From: Pseudomonas nabeulensis
GTDB lineage: Bacteria > Pseudomonadota > Gammaproteobacteria > Pseudomonadales > Pseudomonadaceae
Length of the DNA: 64,000 nt
Reading direction: 5' to 3'
Assembly (NCBI RefSeq): GCF_004682045.1
Contig: NZ_QUZT01000008.1
Coordinates: 62,001 to 126,000 of the forward strand
Shown one piece after another: positions 18,364-28,634 of the stretch. The notes under the pieces are model-generated. The model did not search any database. It was not told the origin of the DNA and saw only the letters and a program-made list of their open reading frames with translations. A program made the translations under genes and the position numbers. Every line of letters begins with the position of its first letter. The stretch's first letter is position 1.

Positions 18364-18389
18364 AAAACTCTCCTTGTTGGTGGGAAACG

Positions 18390-18794
18390 CTAGAAGGTAA
18401 CCCCTGATACCAGCGCAATATTGCAGTAAGGCTGGCACTCACCGGTGCGCACCACCGCACGCGCCTGGCGACTCAGTTGCTTGAATTCTTCATGACTGAC
18501 CAAGCGCCGCTCACCGAGGGCGGCCTGCTCCGTAAGGGTATTGAGCTCGCTCAATGCGGGCGGCTGCTTGAGCAAGATCTCTTCCGCCAACAAATGGCTT
18601 TCCACCTGCATCTCGCTCAGCACGACACGCAAGGTGCTGATGAAATCCGGAATACCCTGGGTCAACGCCAGATCGATCAACTCAACGCCTGCAGGAACCG
18701 GCAGTCCGGCATCACCGATGACCAGGATGTCACCATGCCCCAGGGAGGCGATCAGCCGTGACAAGGCGATATTAAGTAGAGGGGTCTTTTTCAT
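18390..18794 (-). CDS. rbsD: D-ribose pyranase
   Basis: A 134-residue protein with the RbsD/FucU fold. It starts [22 protein letters not shown] in character, with the conserved His in G-H-G-D and the D-A-G-L-P-V-P segment near residue 27. It converts beta-pyranose ribose to the furanose form used by ribokinase. The length matches the family. It overlaps rbsK by four bases. Confidence 0.95.
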   Translation of the reverse strand: MKKTPLLNIALSRLIASLGHGDILVIGDAGLPVPAGVELIDLALTQGIPDFISTLRVVLSEMQVESHLLAEEILLKQPPALSELNTLTEQAALGERRLVSHEEFKQLSRQARAVVRTGECQPYCNIALVSGVTF

Positions 18795-19708
18795 GGGAAC
18801 ACAAAACCTTGCACTTCATGCAACGTGGGAATGGAGGGTTGCGCACCCGCACGGGTCACCGACAACGCCGCCGCGACCTGGCCAAAACGGATGGCCTCGG
18901 CCTCGCTCTTGCCAACCGCCAGCGCGGCAGCAAAGCCACCCACAAACGTGTCGCCAGCCGCCGTGGTATCCACCGCCTTCACCTTGGGCGCCAGCAAGTG
19001 CTCAAAGGTCTGGCCGTCCGTGAACAGCGCGCCCTGGGCGCCCAGAGTAATGATGACTTTCCCCGCGCCCGCCTTGATCAGCTGCGTCGCGGCGAGCTTG
19101 GCGCTATCAAGTGTGTCGACTGTGATGCCGCTCAACGCGGCGGCTTCGCTTTCATTGGGAATCAGGTAATCAATCGAGGCGTACCATTCAGCAGGCAGCG
19201 GCGCACTGGCGGGCGCCGGGTTGAGGATGACCGTCTTGCCCAACTCACGCGCGCGCTTGAGCGTAAACCCCACGGTCTCCATCGGCACTTCCAACTGGCA
19301 GACAACCACATCCGCGGCCTGTAGCACCGCATCAAACGACTGCAGCGAGGCAGGTGTCAGCTCACCATTGCTGCCGGCGACGATCACAATTGCGTTCTGG
19401 CTGTTGTCGTCCACTACGATCAGTGCAACACCACTGGAACCTTCCACACGGCTGACGGCCTGGCAATCAATACCTTCGACCAACAACGCGTCACGCAGTT
19501 GAGTGCCATAGGCATCGGAGCCGACACAACCGATCATCGCCACCTCCGCCCCCAGCCGCGCCGACGCCACGGCCTGGTTGGCGCCTTTGCCACCGGGCAC
19601 TGTGGAAAACGTTTGCCCGATCAGGGTTTCACCGGCACGGGGCAACCGGCTGGCGCGGGTGACCAGGTCCATGTTCAAGCTGCCTACTACCACTACTTTT
19701 GCTGGCAT
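18791..19708 (-). CDS. rbsK: Ribokinase
   Basis: A 305-residue PfkB-family sugar kinase. The first signature is [15 protein letters not shown] near residue 40. The second, near residue 250, is [13 protein letters not shown] with the catalytic Asp in A-A-G-D. It phosphorylates D-ribose to ribose-5-phosphate, feeding the pentose phosphate pool. It lies between rbsR and rbsD in the operon and is coupled to rbsD by a four-base overlap. Confidence 0.96.
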   Translation of the reverse strand: MPAKVVVVGSLNMDLVTRASRLPRAGETLIGQTFSTVPGGKGANQAVASARLGAEVAMIGCVGSDAYGTQLRDALLVEGIDCQAVSRVEGSSGVALIVVDDNSQNAIVIVAGSNGELTPASLQSFDAVLQAADVVVCQLEVPMETVGFTLKRARELGKTVILNPAPASAPLPAEWYASIDYLIPNESEAAALSGITVDTLDSAKLAATQLIKAGAGKVIITLGAQGALFTDGQTFEHLLAPKVKAVDTTAAGDTFVGGFAAALAVGKSEAEAIRFGQVAAALSVTRAGAQPSIPTLHEVQGFVFP

Positions 19709-19731
19709 ACATCAATACTCATCAATTCGGT

Positions 19732-20754
19732 TCAGCGGTATTGGGCAAACACACCGGCAACGGGCGCCGTGGACTCACGCAATACGATGCTCGGCGTCAC
19801 GATACGTTGATCGATCGGCAGTTGGGGTGTCGCAATTCGGTTCAGTAAAAGCTCGGCTGCGGTCTCACCCAGTTGCACAATGGACTGCCCGACCGTGGTC
19901 AGCGCCGGATAAACATAACGGCCCATCTGGATGTCATCGAACCCGATGACTGACAGTTCGCCAGGCACGCGAATATTGCGCTCGGCCGCCGCCCGCAATA
20001 CGCCGAAGCCAATCATGTCGTTACTGGCGAAAATCGCGCTGGGCGGTTTCTCTGCCAGCAATTGCACAGCGGCGGCATAACCACCGGTGCTGGTGAAATC
20101 GCTTTCCTGGGTTCGGTTGGGCGCGGCTTCTACGCCAGCCTCACGCAATGCGCGGTGATAGCCGGCCAAACGCATTTGCGCGACGCGGGTATGCGCGGGG
20201 CCACCAATACAGGCGATATCCCGGTGCCCCAACTCAAGCAAGTGTCGGGTCGCCAGGTACGCGCCCTCCTCGTGGTCGATGCGTACCAGGTCGACATCAA
20301 TACCATCCAGCGCCCGGTCGACAATCACCATCGGCGTGCGCACCGCGCTCAAGCCGGCGGCCAACCCGCTATCGTCGCCGCCCACCGAGGTCACGATCAG
20401 CCCGTCGATACGCTTCTCCAGCAACACTCGCAAATAGTTGCGCTGCTTTTCAGCATTGTCATCGGAATTGCAGAGGATCACGCAGTAGCCATTACGCTCG
20501 CAGTAATCCTCGATACCCCGCGCCAGCTCGGCGAAGTAGGGGTTGAGGCTGTTGGGCACCAGCAAGCCGATGGTGGCCGTGGTCTTGGCTTTGAGCGAGC
20601 GCGCGACGGCGCTGGGCACGTAGTCAAGTTGCTTGATCGCAGCCTCGACCTTGATGCGTACCGGCTCGCTGACCGGACGCGTCTTGTTCACCACATGGGA
20701 CACCGTGGTGTAGGAAATACCTGCAAGCGCTGCCACATCCTTGATCGTTGCCAT
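19732..20754 (-). CDS. rbsR: LacI-family repressor of the ribose operon
   Basis: A 340-residue LacI/GalR regulator. The N-terminal HTH reads IKDVAALAGISYTTVSHVVN, followed by the hinge helix, in which A-V-A-R-S-L inserts into the minor groove, and a periplasmic-binding-like ligand domain. It should bind the CpG-centred palindrome above rbsB and release it with ribose. It is embedded in the operon it controls, three bases below rbsC. Confidence 0.94.
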   Translation of the reverse strand: MATIKDVAALAGISYTTVSHVVNKTRPVSEPVRIKVEAAIKQLDYVPSAVARSLKAKTTATIGLLVPNSLNPYFAELARGIEDYCERNGYCVILCNSDDNAEKQRNYLRVLLEKRIDGLIVTSVGGDDSGLAAGLSAVRTPMVIVDRALDGIDVDLVRIDHEEGAYLATRHLLELGHRDIACIGGPAHTRVAQMRLAGYHRALREAGVEAAPNRTQESDFTSTGGYAAAVQLLAEKPPSAIFASNDMIGFGVLRAAAERNIRVPGELSVIGFDDIQMGRYVYPALTTVGQSIVQLGETAAELLLNRIATPQLPIDQRIVTPSIVLRESTAPVAGVFAQYR

Positions 20755-20757
20755 GGT

Positions 20758-21735
20758 TCAGCCCCGCCGACTGGCGCGGTGACTGCGGTAGGTATCGAGC
20801 ACCACGGCAATCACAATCACCGCCCCGGTGATGATGCGCTTGGTGGGTTCCGTGGCACCGATCTGTGCCAGGCCTGCGGCCAATACCGAAATAATCAAAA
20901 CGCCAAAGAAGGTGCTGATGACCGAACCACGGCCGCCCATCAAGCTGGTACCGCCAATCACCACTGCCGCGATCACTTGCAACTCGAGGCCGGAGCCGGC
21001 ATTCGGGTCCGCGGCTTCCAGGCGTGAGATCTGGAACAGAGCAGCCACACCGGCCAATAGGCCCATCAGGCTGAATACCAGGATTTTGTAGGGTTTGGGA
21101 TTGATCCCCGCCAGACGCACAGCCTCTTCGTTCGTGCCGATCCCGATCAGGTATCGACCAAACACAGTGCGTGTCAGCACCAACTGGGCGACGATGATCA
21201 CCAGCAGGGCAATGATGAATGAAGGCGAAATACCGAACGCCAGCGGGTTGGACAGCCAGGCAAACGAGTCACCGATATAAGCCGTACGCGAGCCGGTCAT
21301 CTGGTAAGCCACGCCCCGTGCCATCTCCAGCACGCCAAGAGACACGATAAACGACGGAATGCGCCAGGCCACGGTGATCGAACCGGTGATCGTACCGGCC
21401 AGCGCCGCGCAGGCCATACCCAGCACGGCGGCCGGCAACACGCTCCAGCCCCAGCCAAGGATTGCCACGCTGACTGCCGACGCCGCCAGCGCCAGCACCG
21501 ACCCCACCGACAGGTCGATGCCGCCGATGATCAGGATGAAAGTCATGCCCACCGCCAGCACCATCAAGTCTGGAATCTGGTTGGCCAGGGTGCTGAAGGT
21601 GTCATAGGACAGGAAGTGATCGCTGAGTACCGAGAACAGCGCGATCATCGCCAGCAACGCACCCGCCAGCCCCAGGTAAGTGCCCAGGCCATAGAAGTTG
21701 CCGCCAGTTTTACCGGGGGAAGTTGTGGTTTTCAT
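20758..21735 (-). CDS. rbsC: Ribose ABC transporter permease
   Basis: A 325-residue inner-membrane permease of the branched-chain/sugar (carbohydrate uptake type 2) family, with about ten hydrophobic segments. The conserved cytoplasmic loop reads G-T-N-E-E-A-V-R-L-A-G-I-N (near residue 205), the contact for RbsA. It overlaps rbsA by four bases (ATGA) and precedes rbsR. It forms the channel for ribose delivered by RbsB. Confidence 0.95.
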   Translation of the reverse strand: MKTTTSPGKTGGNFYGLGTYLGLAGALLAMIALFSVLSDHFLSYDTFSTLANQIPDLMVLAVGMTFILIIGGIDLSVGSVLALAASAVSVAILGWGWSVLPAAVLGMACAALAGTITGSITVAWRIPSFIVSLGVLEMARGVAYQMTGSRTAYIGDSFAWLSNPLAFGISPSFIIALLVIIVAQLVLTRTVFGRYLIGIGTNEEAVRLAGINPKPYKILVFSLMGLLAGVAALFQISRLEAADPNAGSGLELQVIAAVVIGGTSLMGGRGSVISTFFGVLIISVLAAGLAQIGATEPTKRIITGAVIVIAVVLDTYRSHRASRRG

Positions 21736-23285
21736 GGAGTATCCCTAAGCGCCGCTTCGTTGAGCAGCGCATCACGTTTCTGATAGCCGGCAAACGCGGC
21801 GGCAAGCAATTCATCCTGGGTCCAACTGTCGCGCTCAAAGGTCTCGATCAAGCGCCCGGCGGACAACACGCCGATGCGGTCGCATATCAGCATAAGTTCG
21901 CGCAGGTCACTGGACACCACCACCAGCGCTTTGCCCTGGCGGGTCAATTCGCCGAGCAACGCATAAATATCGAACTTGGCACCGACGTCGATGCCACGGG
22001 TTGGCTCATCGAACAACATCACCGAGCAATCGCGCTCCAGCCAGCGGCCGATCACCACTTTCTGCTGGTTGCCACCCGACAGCTCGGAGACCAACTGCGC
22101 CGGGCTGGAACTGCGGATGCGCATGGCGTCGATCTGGCGTTTGGCCAAGGCCGTTTCGTCACGACCATTCACCACGCCACCGCCGGAGATCTCCGGCATG
22201 TTGCCCAGGGCAATATTGGCGCTGATGGACTGAGTCAGCAGCAGGCCTTCCCCCTTGCGGTCTTCGGTAATCAGGGCGATACCATGGCCCACCGCGTCCA
22301 CTGGCGAGCGAATACTCACTGCCTGGGCCGGCGACCCCAGTGCGATGGTGCCGCTGTCGGCAAGGTCGGCGCCGAAGATCAGGCGCAGCAACTCAGTACG
22401 ACCGGCGCCGATCAGGCCGGAAATGCCATAGATCTCACCAGCGCGCACCTCAAAGGACACGTCACGAACCTTGTCCGAGCGCGTCAGGCCTTTCACTGTC
22501 AGCGCAGGAGCGCCGATGGTGCGCGGTCCCAGATCAATGTGTTCTCCCAACTCGCGACCGACCATCAAGGTCACCAGTTGCTCACTGTTGTAGTTAGCCA
22601 TCGGCTCGACGCACACCAGTTTGCCGTCACGCAATACCGCAATGCGCTGGGCAACGCGGGCCAGCTCCTCCAGCCGGTGCGAGATATAAATGATCGCCAC
22701 GCCCCGGGCCTGCAGGCGAGTGATTTGCTCGAACAACATTTCGACTTCACGGGCGGTGAGCATCGCCGTGGGTTCGTCGAGGATCAGCACGTGACAGTCG
22801 CCGATCAGGTTGCGCGCAATTTCGACCATTTGTTGATGGCCGATACCGAGGCTGCCGACCAGGGTGTCCGGGTCGATAGCGTCCAGGCCCACTTGGGCCA
22901 TGGCTTCGATGGCGGCCTTGCGCAATTGCTTACGGCTGATCCAGCCGCAATGGCTGGGCAGGTTATCCAGGAAAAGGTTTTCGGCCACGGTCAGCGTTGG
23001 CAGCAGGTTGAGCTCCTGCATGACCATGCGCACGCCCAGCTCTTCAGCCTGGGTGCGGCTGCCTGGACGGTAGTCCTGCCCATTGAATTGCATGTGCCCG
23101 GCGGTCGGCGTAACCAGCCCGCCAATGATCTTCGACAACGTGCTTTTGCCGGCGCCGTTCTCACCGGTCAGCGCCAGTACTTCGCCGCGATTGAGCGTCA
23201 GAGTGATGTCGGATAGGACCGGCTGGGCATAAGTCTTACCGATACCGCTGACCGAGAGGACAGCGTTCGGGGCGGAAGATGACAT
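21732..23285 (-). CDS. rbsA: Ribose ABC transporter ATPase (double cassette)
   Basis: A 517-residue protein with two ATPase halves. The first has Walker A GENGAGKST (near residue 42), a signature S-L-G-I-G-H-Q-Q and Walker B V-L-I-L-D-E-P-T. The second half has a degenerate Walker A (G-L-I-G-A-G-R-T-E-L) but a normal LSGGNQQK signature and V-M-L-F-D-E-P-T, which is the regular RbsA/MglA pattern. It powers ribose import with RbsC and RbsB. Confidence 0.96.
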   Translation of the reverse strand: MSSSAPNAVLSVSGIGKTYAQPVLSDITLTLNRGEVLALTGENGAGKSTLSKIIGGLVTPTAGHMQFNGQDYRPGSRTQAEELGVRMVMQELNLLPTLTVAENLFLDNLPSHCGWISRKQLRKAAIEAMAQVGLDAIDPDTLVGSLGIGHQQMVEIARNLIGDCHVLILDEPTAMLTAREVEMLFEQITRLQARGVAIIYISHRLEELARVAQRIAVLRDGKLVCVEPMANYNSEQLVTLMVGRELGEHIDLGPRTIGAPALTVKGLTRSDKVRDVSFEVRAGEIYGISGLIGAGRTELLRLIFGADLADSGTIALGSPAQAVSIRSPVDAVGHGIALITEDRKGEGLLLTQSISANIALGNMPEISGGGVVNGRDETALAKRQIDAMRIRSSSPAQLVSELSGGNQQKVVIGRWLERDCSVMLFDEPTRGIDVGAKFDIYALLGELTRQGKALVVVSSDLRELMLICDRIGVLSAGRLIETFERDSWTQDELLAAAFAGYQKRDALLNEAALRDTP

Positions 23286-23342
23286 AGGAAAATCTCCAGG
23301 CGCCCGCTCAGGACGAGCGGACGCTTCAGCGTGCTGCCAGGG

Positions 23343-24299
23343 TTACTGCTTGATGACGAGTTCGACCGGGGTTTCGATCACGCCGTCTTTGGCATCGACT
23401 TTCTCACCCTTGATCAGCTTGAGCGCGTTCTGGATACCGAACACCGCCTGGTCCTTGGCTGCCTGGTCGGCAGTCGCCAGCACCCGACCGTCCTGCAGCA
23501 TTGGCTTGATCGCTTCGATGTTGTCGTAGCCCACCACCAGCACTTTGCCGGCCTTGCCTGCCGCACGCACAGCGGAAACAGCGCCCAACGCCATGTTGTC
23601 GTTACCGGCCAACAACGCCTTGAGGTCCGGGTATTCACTCAACATGGCAGAGGCCACTTTTTGGCCCTGATCGATTTCCCAGTTACCCGACTGGGTGGAC
23701 ACGATTTTCATGCCAGCCGCATCCATCGCATCCTTGAAGCCAGCGGTACGCTGCTGAGCGTTGGTGGTGGTCGGTACACCTTCGATGATACCGACCTTGT
23801 CACCCGCGGCCAGTTGCTTGGCCAGGTAGTCGCCCACCAGTTTGGAACCTTTACGGTTGTCGGGACCAACGAAGGGGATAACGAGGCTTTTGCTTTTCAG
23901 CACGTCCGGATCGAGGCGGTTGTCGATGTTGACCACCTTGATACCCGCGTCGGAAGCCTTCTTGAGTACCGTGACCAGTGCCTTGGAGTCGGCGGGTGCA
24001 ATCACGATGGCGTTCACTTTCGAGAGGATCATCTGATTGACGATATCAATCTGCGCGCTGGTATCGGTTTCGTTCTTGATCCCGTTGGTGATCATGTCGA
24101 AGTCGGCAGAGTGAGCCTTTTGATAGTCCTTGGCGCCGTCTTGCATCGTGACGAAAAACTCATTGGCGAGGGATTTCATCACCAGGCCGACCTTGGGTTT
24201 GGCGGCGTCATCGGCAAATGCAGAAGAAAGAGGTAGAACGGCGGATGCGGCAGCAAGCACAGCGACAGCAAGAAGACGTCCGGCGAATGGCAGCTTCAT
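23343..24299 (-). CDS. rbsB: Ribose-binding periplasmic protein
   Basis: A 318-residue binding protein with a signal peptide ending L-S-S-A-F-A-D. The mature domain has the type I periplasmic-binding fold with P-K-V-G-L-V-M-K-S-L-A-N-E-F near its start and the hinge regions V-N-I-D-N-R-L and A-G-N-D-N-M-A-L-G, which carry ribose-contacting residues. It is the first gene of the operon, just below the operator. It captures ribose, possibly including ribose freed by the nucleoside hydrolase, for RbsAC. Confidence 0.95.
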   Translation of the reverse strand: MKLPFAGRLLAVAVLAAASAVLPLSSAFADDAAKPKVGLVMKSLANEFFVTMQDGAKDYQKAHSADFDMITNGIKNETDTSAQIDIVNQMILSKVNAIVIAPADSKALVTVLKKASDAGIKVVNIDNRLDPDVLKSKSLVIPFVGPDNRKGSKLVGDYLAKQLAAGDKVGIIEGVPTTTNAQQRTAGFKDAMDAAGMKIVSTQSGNWEIDQGQKVASAMLSEYPDLKALLAGNDNMALGAVSAVRAAGKAGKVLVVGYDNIEAIKPMLQDGRVLATADQAAKDQAVFGIQNALKLIKGEKVDAKDGVIETPVELVIKQ

Positions 24300-24352
24300 G
24301 GGTGTACTCCGATCTTATGATTATTCTAAGCAACGCTTGTCGTGAAACATCT

Positions 24353-24366
24353 CGCAAACGTTTGCG
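24353..24366 (-). promoter_or_regulatory. Probable RbsR operator
   Basis: CGCAAACGTTTGCG is a perfect 14-base palindrome with a central CpG, the standard form of LacI/GalR-family operators. It lies 54 bases upstream of rbsB. A TAGAAT on the minus strand between it and the start is a plausible -10, which would put the operator in or near the -35 region. Confidence 0.8.
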
Positions 24367-25781
<1,415 letters not shown>

Positions 25782-25936
25782 TTCCGAGTGACACCCTGGC
25801 AGGGGCGGCTCAACCGCTCCTGCACCGCTGACATATCCCACGATACAACCATCCCCGCCCTACGCCGATCTACCTGAAACGCTGTCAGACGAACTTCTTG
25901 AAGTTTAAGCAGTTGCGAAATCGCTTACAGTTAAAT

Positions 25937-25952
25937 ACTGTATGCACATACA
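25937..25952 (+). promoter_or_regulatory. LexA (SOS) box upstream of the DUF1654-endA pair
   Basis: CTGTATGCACATACAG has the CTG-N10-CAG form of the gammaproteobacterial LexA box, with perfect seven-base arms. It ends 19 bases before the GTG start at 25972 and overlaps where a -10 would lie, with TTGCGA about 17 bases upstream as a possible -35. Repression by LexA and induction by DNA damage are inferred. Confidence 0.82.
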
Positions 25953-25971
25953 GCTAATTAAGGAGTTCTCC

Positions 25972-26223
25972 GTGGCAAAGTCTTCTTCCGCAGCGCCAAC
26001 ACCGCCTGACGCCTACCAACGCCTGGCGATTCGCGTACAAAAGATCATCAATTCGACCAATGCCCAAAAAGCCAAGGCAGCCTTGATCTTCCGCCTGCCG
26101 GATGAGCCCGAGGATGAGTGGGAACGCTTGCTGGAGGAAATCGCGGAAAACGACAACGTCACCCTCGCCTATCGGGACGACGGCGGCGTGCAGATTTTCT
26201 GGGTAGTTCCAAAGGAAGATTGA
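25972..26223 (+). CDS. DUF1654-type small protein under a LexA box
   Basis: An 83-residue protein. The start is the GTG at 25972, seven bases after AAGGAG; an ATG at 25942 lies within the LexA box and has no ribosome-binding site. It matches the DUF1654 pattern common in pseudomonads: Y-Q-R-L-A-I-R-V-Q-K-I-I-N-S, then F-R-L-P-D-E-P-E-D-E-W-E-R-L-L-E-E-I and a short beta end D-D-G-G-V-Q-I-F-W. No function is established to my knowledge. endA starts five bases after its stop, so the two form one SOS-type operon. Confidence 0.85.
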   Translation: MAKSSSAAPTPPDAYQRLAIRVQKIINSTNAQKAKAALIFRLPDEPEDEWERLLEEIAENDNVTLAYRDDGGVQIFWVVPKED

Positions 26224-26227
26224 TTCA

Positions 26228-26917
26228 ATGAGTGCCCGTTTTATCGCCGTGTGTTGTCTGCTTTTCGCCATCACCGCCCATGCCCAGGCACCTCGAACGT
26301 TCAGCGAAGCCAAGAAAGTTGCCTGGACGCTCTACGCCCCACAATCCACCGAGTTCTATTGCGGTTGCAAATACACCGGCAACCGTGTGGACCTGAAGGC
26401 CTGCGGGTATATCCCGCGCAAAAACGCCAGCCGTGCGGCCCGCATCGAATGGGAGCACATCGTGCCGGCCTGGCAGATCGGGCATCAGCGCCAGTGCTGG
26501 CAGAATGGCGGGCGCAAGAATTGCACCCGAAATGACAAGGTATTCCAACGCGCCGAAGCCGACCTGCACAACCTTGTGCCCAGCATTGGTGAGGTCAACG
26601 GCGACCGTAACAATTTCAGTTTTGGCTGGCTGCCGGTGCAAAGCGGGCAGTACGGTTCTTGCCTGACCCAAGTGGACTTCAAGGCCAAGAAGGTCATGCC
26701 GCGCCCCTCCATTCGCGGGATGATCGCTCGGACGTACTTCTACATGAGCAAGCAATACGGCCTGCGCCTGTCTAAACAGGACCGCCAACTCTACGAAGCC
26801 TGGAACAAGACGTACCCGGTTCAGGCCTGGGAGCGTCAGCGCAACCAGACCGTTGCCTGCGTAATGGGGCGCGGCAATGAGTTTGTCGGCCCGGTGAACC
26901 TCAAGGCCTGCGGCTGA
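26228..26917 (+). CDS. endA: Extracellular/periplasmic endonuclease I
   Basis: A 229-residue protein with a signal peptide ending A-H-A-Q-A. The endonuclease I active site is visible: W-E-H-I-V-P-A-W (His near residue 78) and the D-L-H-N-L-V-P-S-I-G-E-V-N-G-D-R-N-N stretch near residue 115 with its metal-binding Asn/Asp. Eight cysteines fit the disulfide-rich family. It cuts double-stranded DNA in the envelope or medium; family members degrade extracellular DNA and release cells from biofilm. The link to an upstream LexA box through DUF1654 is unusual. The C-terminus is complete. Confidence 0.94.
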   Translation: MSARFIAVCCLLFAITAHAQAPRTFSEAKKVAWTLYAPQSTEFYCGCKYTGNRVDLKACGYIPRKNASRAARIEWEHIVPAWQIGHQRQCWQNGGRKNCTRNDKVFQRAEADLHNLVPSIGEVNGDRNNFSFGWLPVQSGQYGSCLTQVDFKAKKVMPRPSIRGMIARTYFYMSKQYGLRLSKQDRQLYEAWNKTYPVQAWERQRNQTVACVMGRGNEFVGPVNLKACG

Positions 26918-26920
26918 GAC

Positions 26921-26939
26921 TGGGCGGGACTCCCGCCCA
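26921..26939. terminator. Hairpin between convergent endA and SPOR-like lipoprotein genes
   Basis: TGGGCGGGA and TCCCGCCCA pair around a single central base, so the stem closes on a small loop. It lies in the 30-base gap between two convergent genes and can serve both. No strong T-run follows. Confidence 0.5.
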
Positions 26940-26948
26940 ACCGTTCCC

Positions 26949-27329
26949 CTACTGCGCGGACGTGTGTTCGATAATTTCCGACACGGTATCGGTTTTCTTG
27001 GCACGCGCCATTTTTTCGTTGAGCAGTGTTTGCTTGGCCTCGGCCTCAGCCTTGGTCGCAAATGGGCCCAGCAACACTTCATCCTTGCCGTCGACCTTGA
27101 CGATGTAGAAATTGAAACCATGCTCCAGCAACCAGGCGGTCAGATCGGTAATCGCCTGCAACTTGTGGTCTGGCGGCCCAACTCGCACATCCCACTCCTG
27201 AGGGGCAATCGCGCCGGTCTGTGGCTGGCTTTCGGTCACGGCAGGCTTGGCCTTGGGTGCATCAACGCTTTTGCCTTCACCGCAACCGGCCAATGCCAAC
27301 ACCACAATTGCCATCGCTACTTTACGCAC
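26949..27329 (-). CDS. SPOR-like lipoprotein, 126 aa
   Basis: The start is the GTG at 27329, seven bases after AAAGGAG. The hydrophobic signal ends in the lipobox L-A-G-C. A linker follows, then about 75 residues (W-D-V-R-V-G-P-P, Y-I-V-K-V-D-G-K-D-E-V-L-L-G-P-F-A-T-K-A-E-A-E) with the strand-and-helix pattern of a SPOR peptidoglycan-binding domain. Such proteins bind denuded glycan at the septum or cell wall. The C-terminal helix is long and charged. It is divergent from rsmE. Confidence 0.72.
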   Translation of the reverse strand: MRKVAMAIVVLALAGCGEGKSVDAPKAKPAVTESQPQTGAIAPQEWDVRVGPPDHKLQAITDLTAWLLEHGFNFYIVKVDGKDEVLLGPFATKAEAEAKQTLLNEKMARAKKTDTVSEIIEHTSAQ

Positions 27330-27576
27330 TGCCCTGCTCCTTTGAGGATAAAGAGGCGACTTTATCATTCACTGTCTATTCTGGCCGTCATAAACGTTGT
27401 CTTAAACAATGCGAATCATGTATCGCAGACCTGTATGATGCCGCCATGGGAATTAATGTCGCCTCTATGCGTCCTAAAAGAGGCAGTCACAGGGAAGCGC
27501 TTAGCAGTAAGCTACACACATCCGACACCTGCCCTGTCTGAAACATGTGTCCTTAAAAGTAATCAAGGAGAAGTCC

Positions 27577-27771
27577 ATGCTGATACTCACCCGTAAAGTT
27601 GGTGAAAGCATAAACATCGGTGATGACATTACGATCACCATCCTGGGCGTCAGCGGCCAGCAAGTTCGAATCGGCATCAACGCACCCAAGGACGTTGCCG
27701 TGCATCGCGAAGAGATCTACCAGCGTATCCAGGCCGGTCTGACTGCTCCGGACAAAAACCAGACGCCTTGA
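27577..27771 (+). CDS. rsmE: CsrA-family RNA-binding regulator RsmE
   Basis: A 64-residue CsrA homologue with all core residues: [11 protein letters not shown], the [11 protein letters not shown] strands, and [12 protein letters not shown] at the end of the core. The sequence, including [13 protein letters not shown] and a tail ending in Q-T-P, fits RsmE rather than RsmA of P. fluorescens. It binds GGA motifs near ribosome-binding sites and represses exoproduct genes, and is sequestered by GacA-controlled small RNAs. AAGGAG lies six bases before the ATG. RsmE itself is Gac-controlled in relatives. Confidence 0.93.
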   Translation: MLILTRKVGESINIGDDITITILGVSGQQVRIGINAPKDVAVHREEIYQRIQAGLTAPDKNQTP

Positions 27772-27861
27772 AGCGCCCTCAGTAGCCAGCCCTTTCGATC
27801 ACTGTTACGGCTGGCGAAAACCTCTCGAGCGGCCCTTGCCCTGGCAGAGGGAGCAGCGCAC

Positions 27862-27881
27862 TCATCTTTGCGCAAAGATGA
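27862..27881. repeat. Perfect 20-base palindrome downstream of rsmE
   Basis: The half site TCATCTTTGC is followed directly by its exact complement. It is in the 200-base gap after rsmE, about 90 bases below its stop and about 90 bases above the next gene. It could be a regulator operator or a loopless cruciform. No T-run follows, so a terminator is less likely. Confidence 0.5.
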
Positions 27882-27972
27882 AACTGTCTACGCCCCTGGA
27901 ACTTGTCACCTCGTTAACAGCCGAAGCTTCTGACTGACACCTTGCCATCCGTGTGTGTTCAGGAGCATGTCG

Positions 27973-28224
27973 ATGAGGCCTACCTCTGCGCAATCCTTTA
28001 CCTCCAGATCCTGGGTAATCACCCTGCTGATCGGGGTGGTTTTCGTCTCGCTTGAATACGCCTTGTGGGCTGAAATCGAAGGCCACGATGCCTCCGACAG
28101 CCATTCATGGTTCGACCTGGCATTGCTGCTATCGGGCTACCTGTTCATGTTTTGCCTCAAACCCATCCAGAAAGCGGTCCAACGCAAATTGTGGCAACAA
28201 TTCGTTCGGAAAAAGGCCCTTTGA
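27973..28224 (+). CDS. Small inner-membrane protein, 83 aa
   Basis: The start at 27973 lies seven bases after AGGAG; an ATG six bases earlier is possible. Two hydrophobic segments (residues ~16-33 and ~50-67) are joined by an acidic loop with E-G-H-D-A-S-D-S-H, and the C-terminus is strongly basic (V-Q-R-K-L-W-Q-Q-F-V-R-K-K), predicting both ends in the cytoplasm. The family was not recognised. Confidence 0.65.
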   Translation: MRPTSAQSFTSRSWVITLLIGVVFVSLEYALWAEIEGHDASDSHSWFDLALLLSGYLFMFCLKPIQKAVQRKLWQQFVRKKAL

Positions 28225-28318
28225 TAGCTCAACGCGGGCTATCGGATTACTGGTATTTACAGCCCCGAAACAGAGCCTATGCTTTGCCTTGCACGACCAC
28301 TGAAAGGCGCCAAAGCAG

Positions 28319-28606
28319 ATGGATACCCTGAGTAAATCCGAAATCGAATCTGCACTGGCCGCCCGCCTGCCCAGCTATACGGTCACCTGCTCTCTGCATG
28401 CTGACGGTACGCTTTCAGCAGTGCTCAGCGGTCCGGAAACCGACCATTTCGCAATTACTGGCATCGTGCGCGCGCACTACCGAGGGGCCGAGGCCATTTC
28501 GCGCCTGGCCAACGAGTTGCTCAGGGAAATGGTGCTTTCACGCCAGGGTATTCGAAGCGGCCGGTTGCTAGTGCCGCCCGGCCCGACGCCCAGCGAGCAA
28601 GATTGA
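28319..28606 (+). CDS. DUF1652-like small protein, 95 aa
   Basis: The start at 28319 follows AAAGGCGCC. The arrangement of an N-terminal helix, a beta hairpin (T-V-T-C-S-L-H-A-D-G-T-L-S-A-V-L-S-G) and a helix with S-R-L-A-N-E-L-L-R-E-M resembles the DUF1652 family of short pseudomonad proteins. The match is loose and by eye. It has no export signal, and no function is known. It converges with the HAD phosphatase gene. Confidence 0.6.
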   Translation: MDTLSKSEIESALAARLPSYTVTCSLHADGTLSAVLSGPETDHFAITGIVRAHYRGAEAISRLANELLREMVLSRQGIRSGRLLVPPGPTPSEQD

Positions 28607-28634
28607 GCCCTATAACAATCTCGGACATGCCACA

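Noticed and set aside
20062..21027. Long open frame opposite rbsR/rbsC
   Set aside because: His/Gly/Arg-rich translation without motifs, fully explained by rbsR and rbsC.
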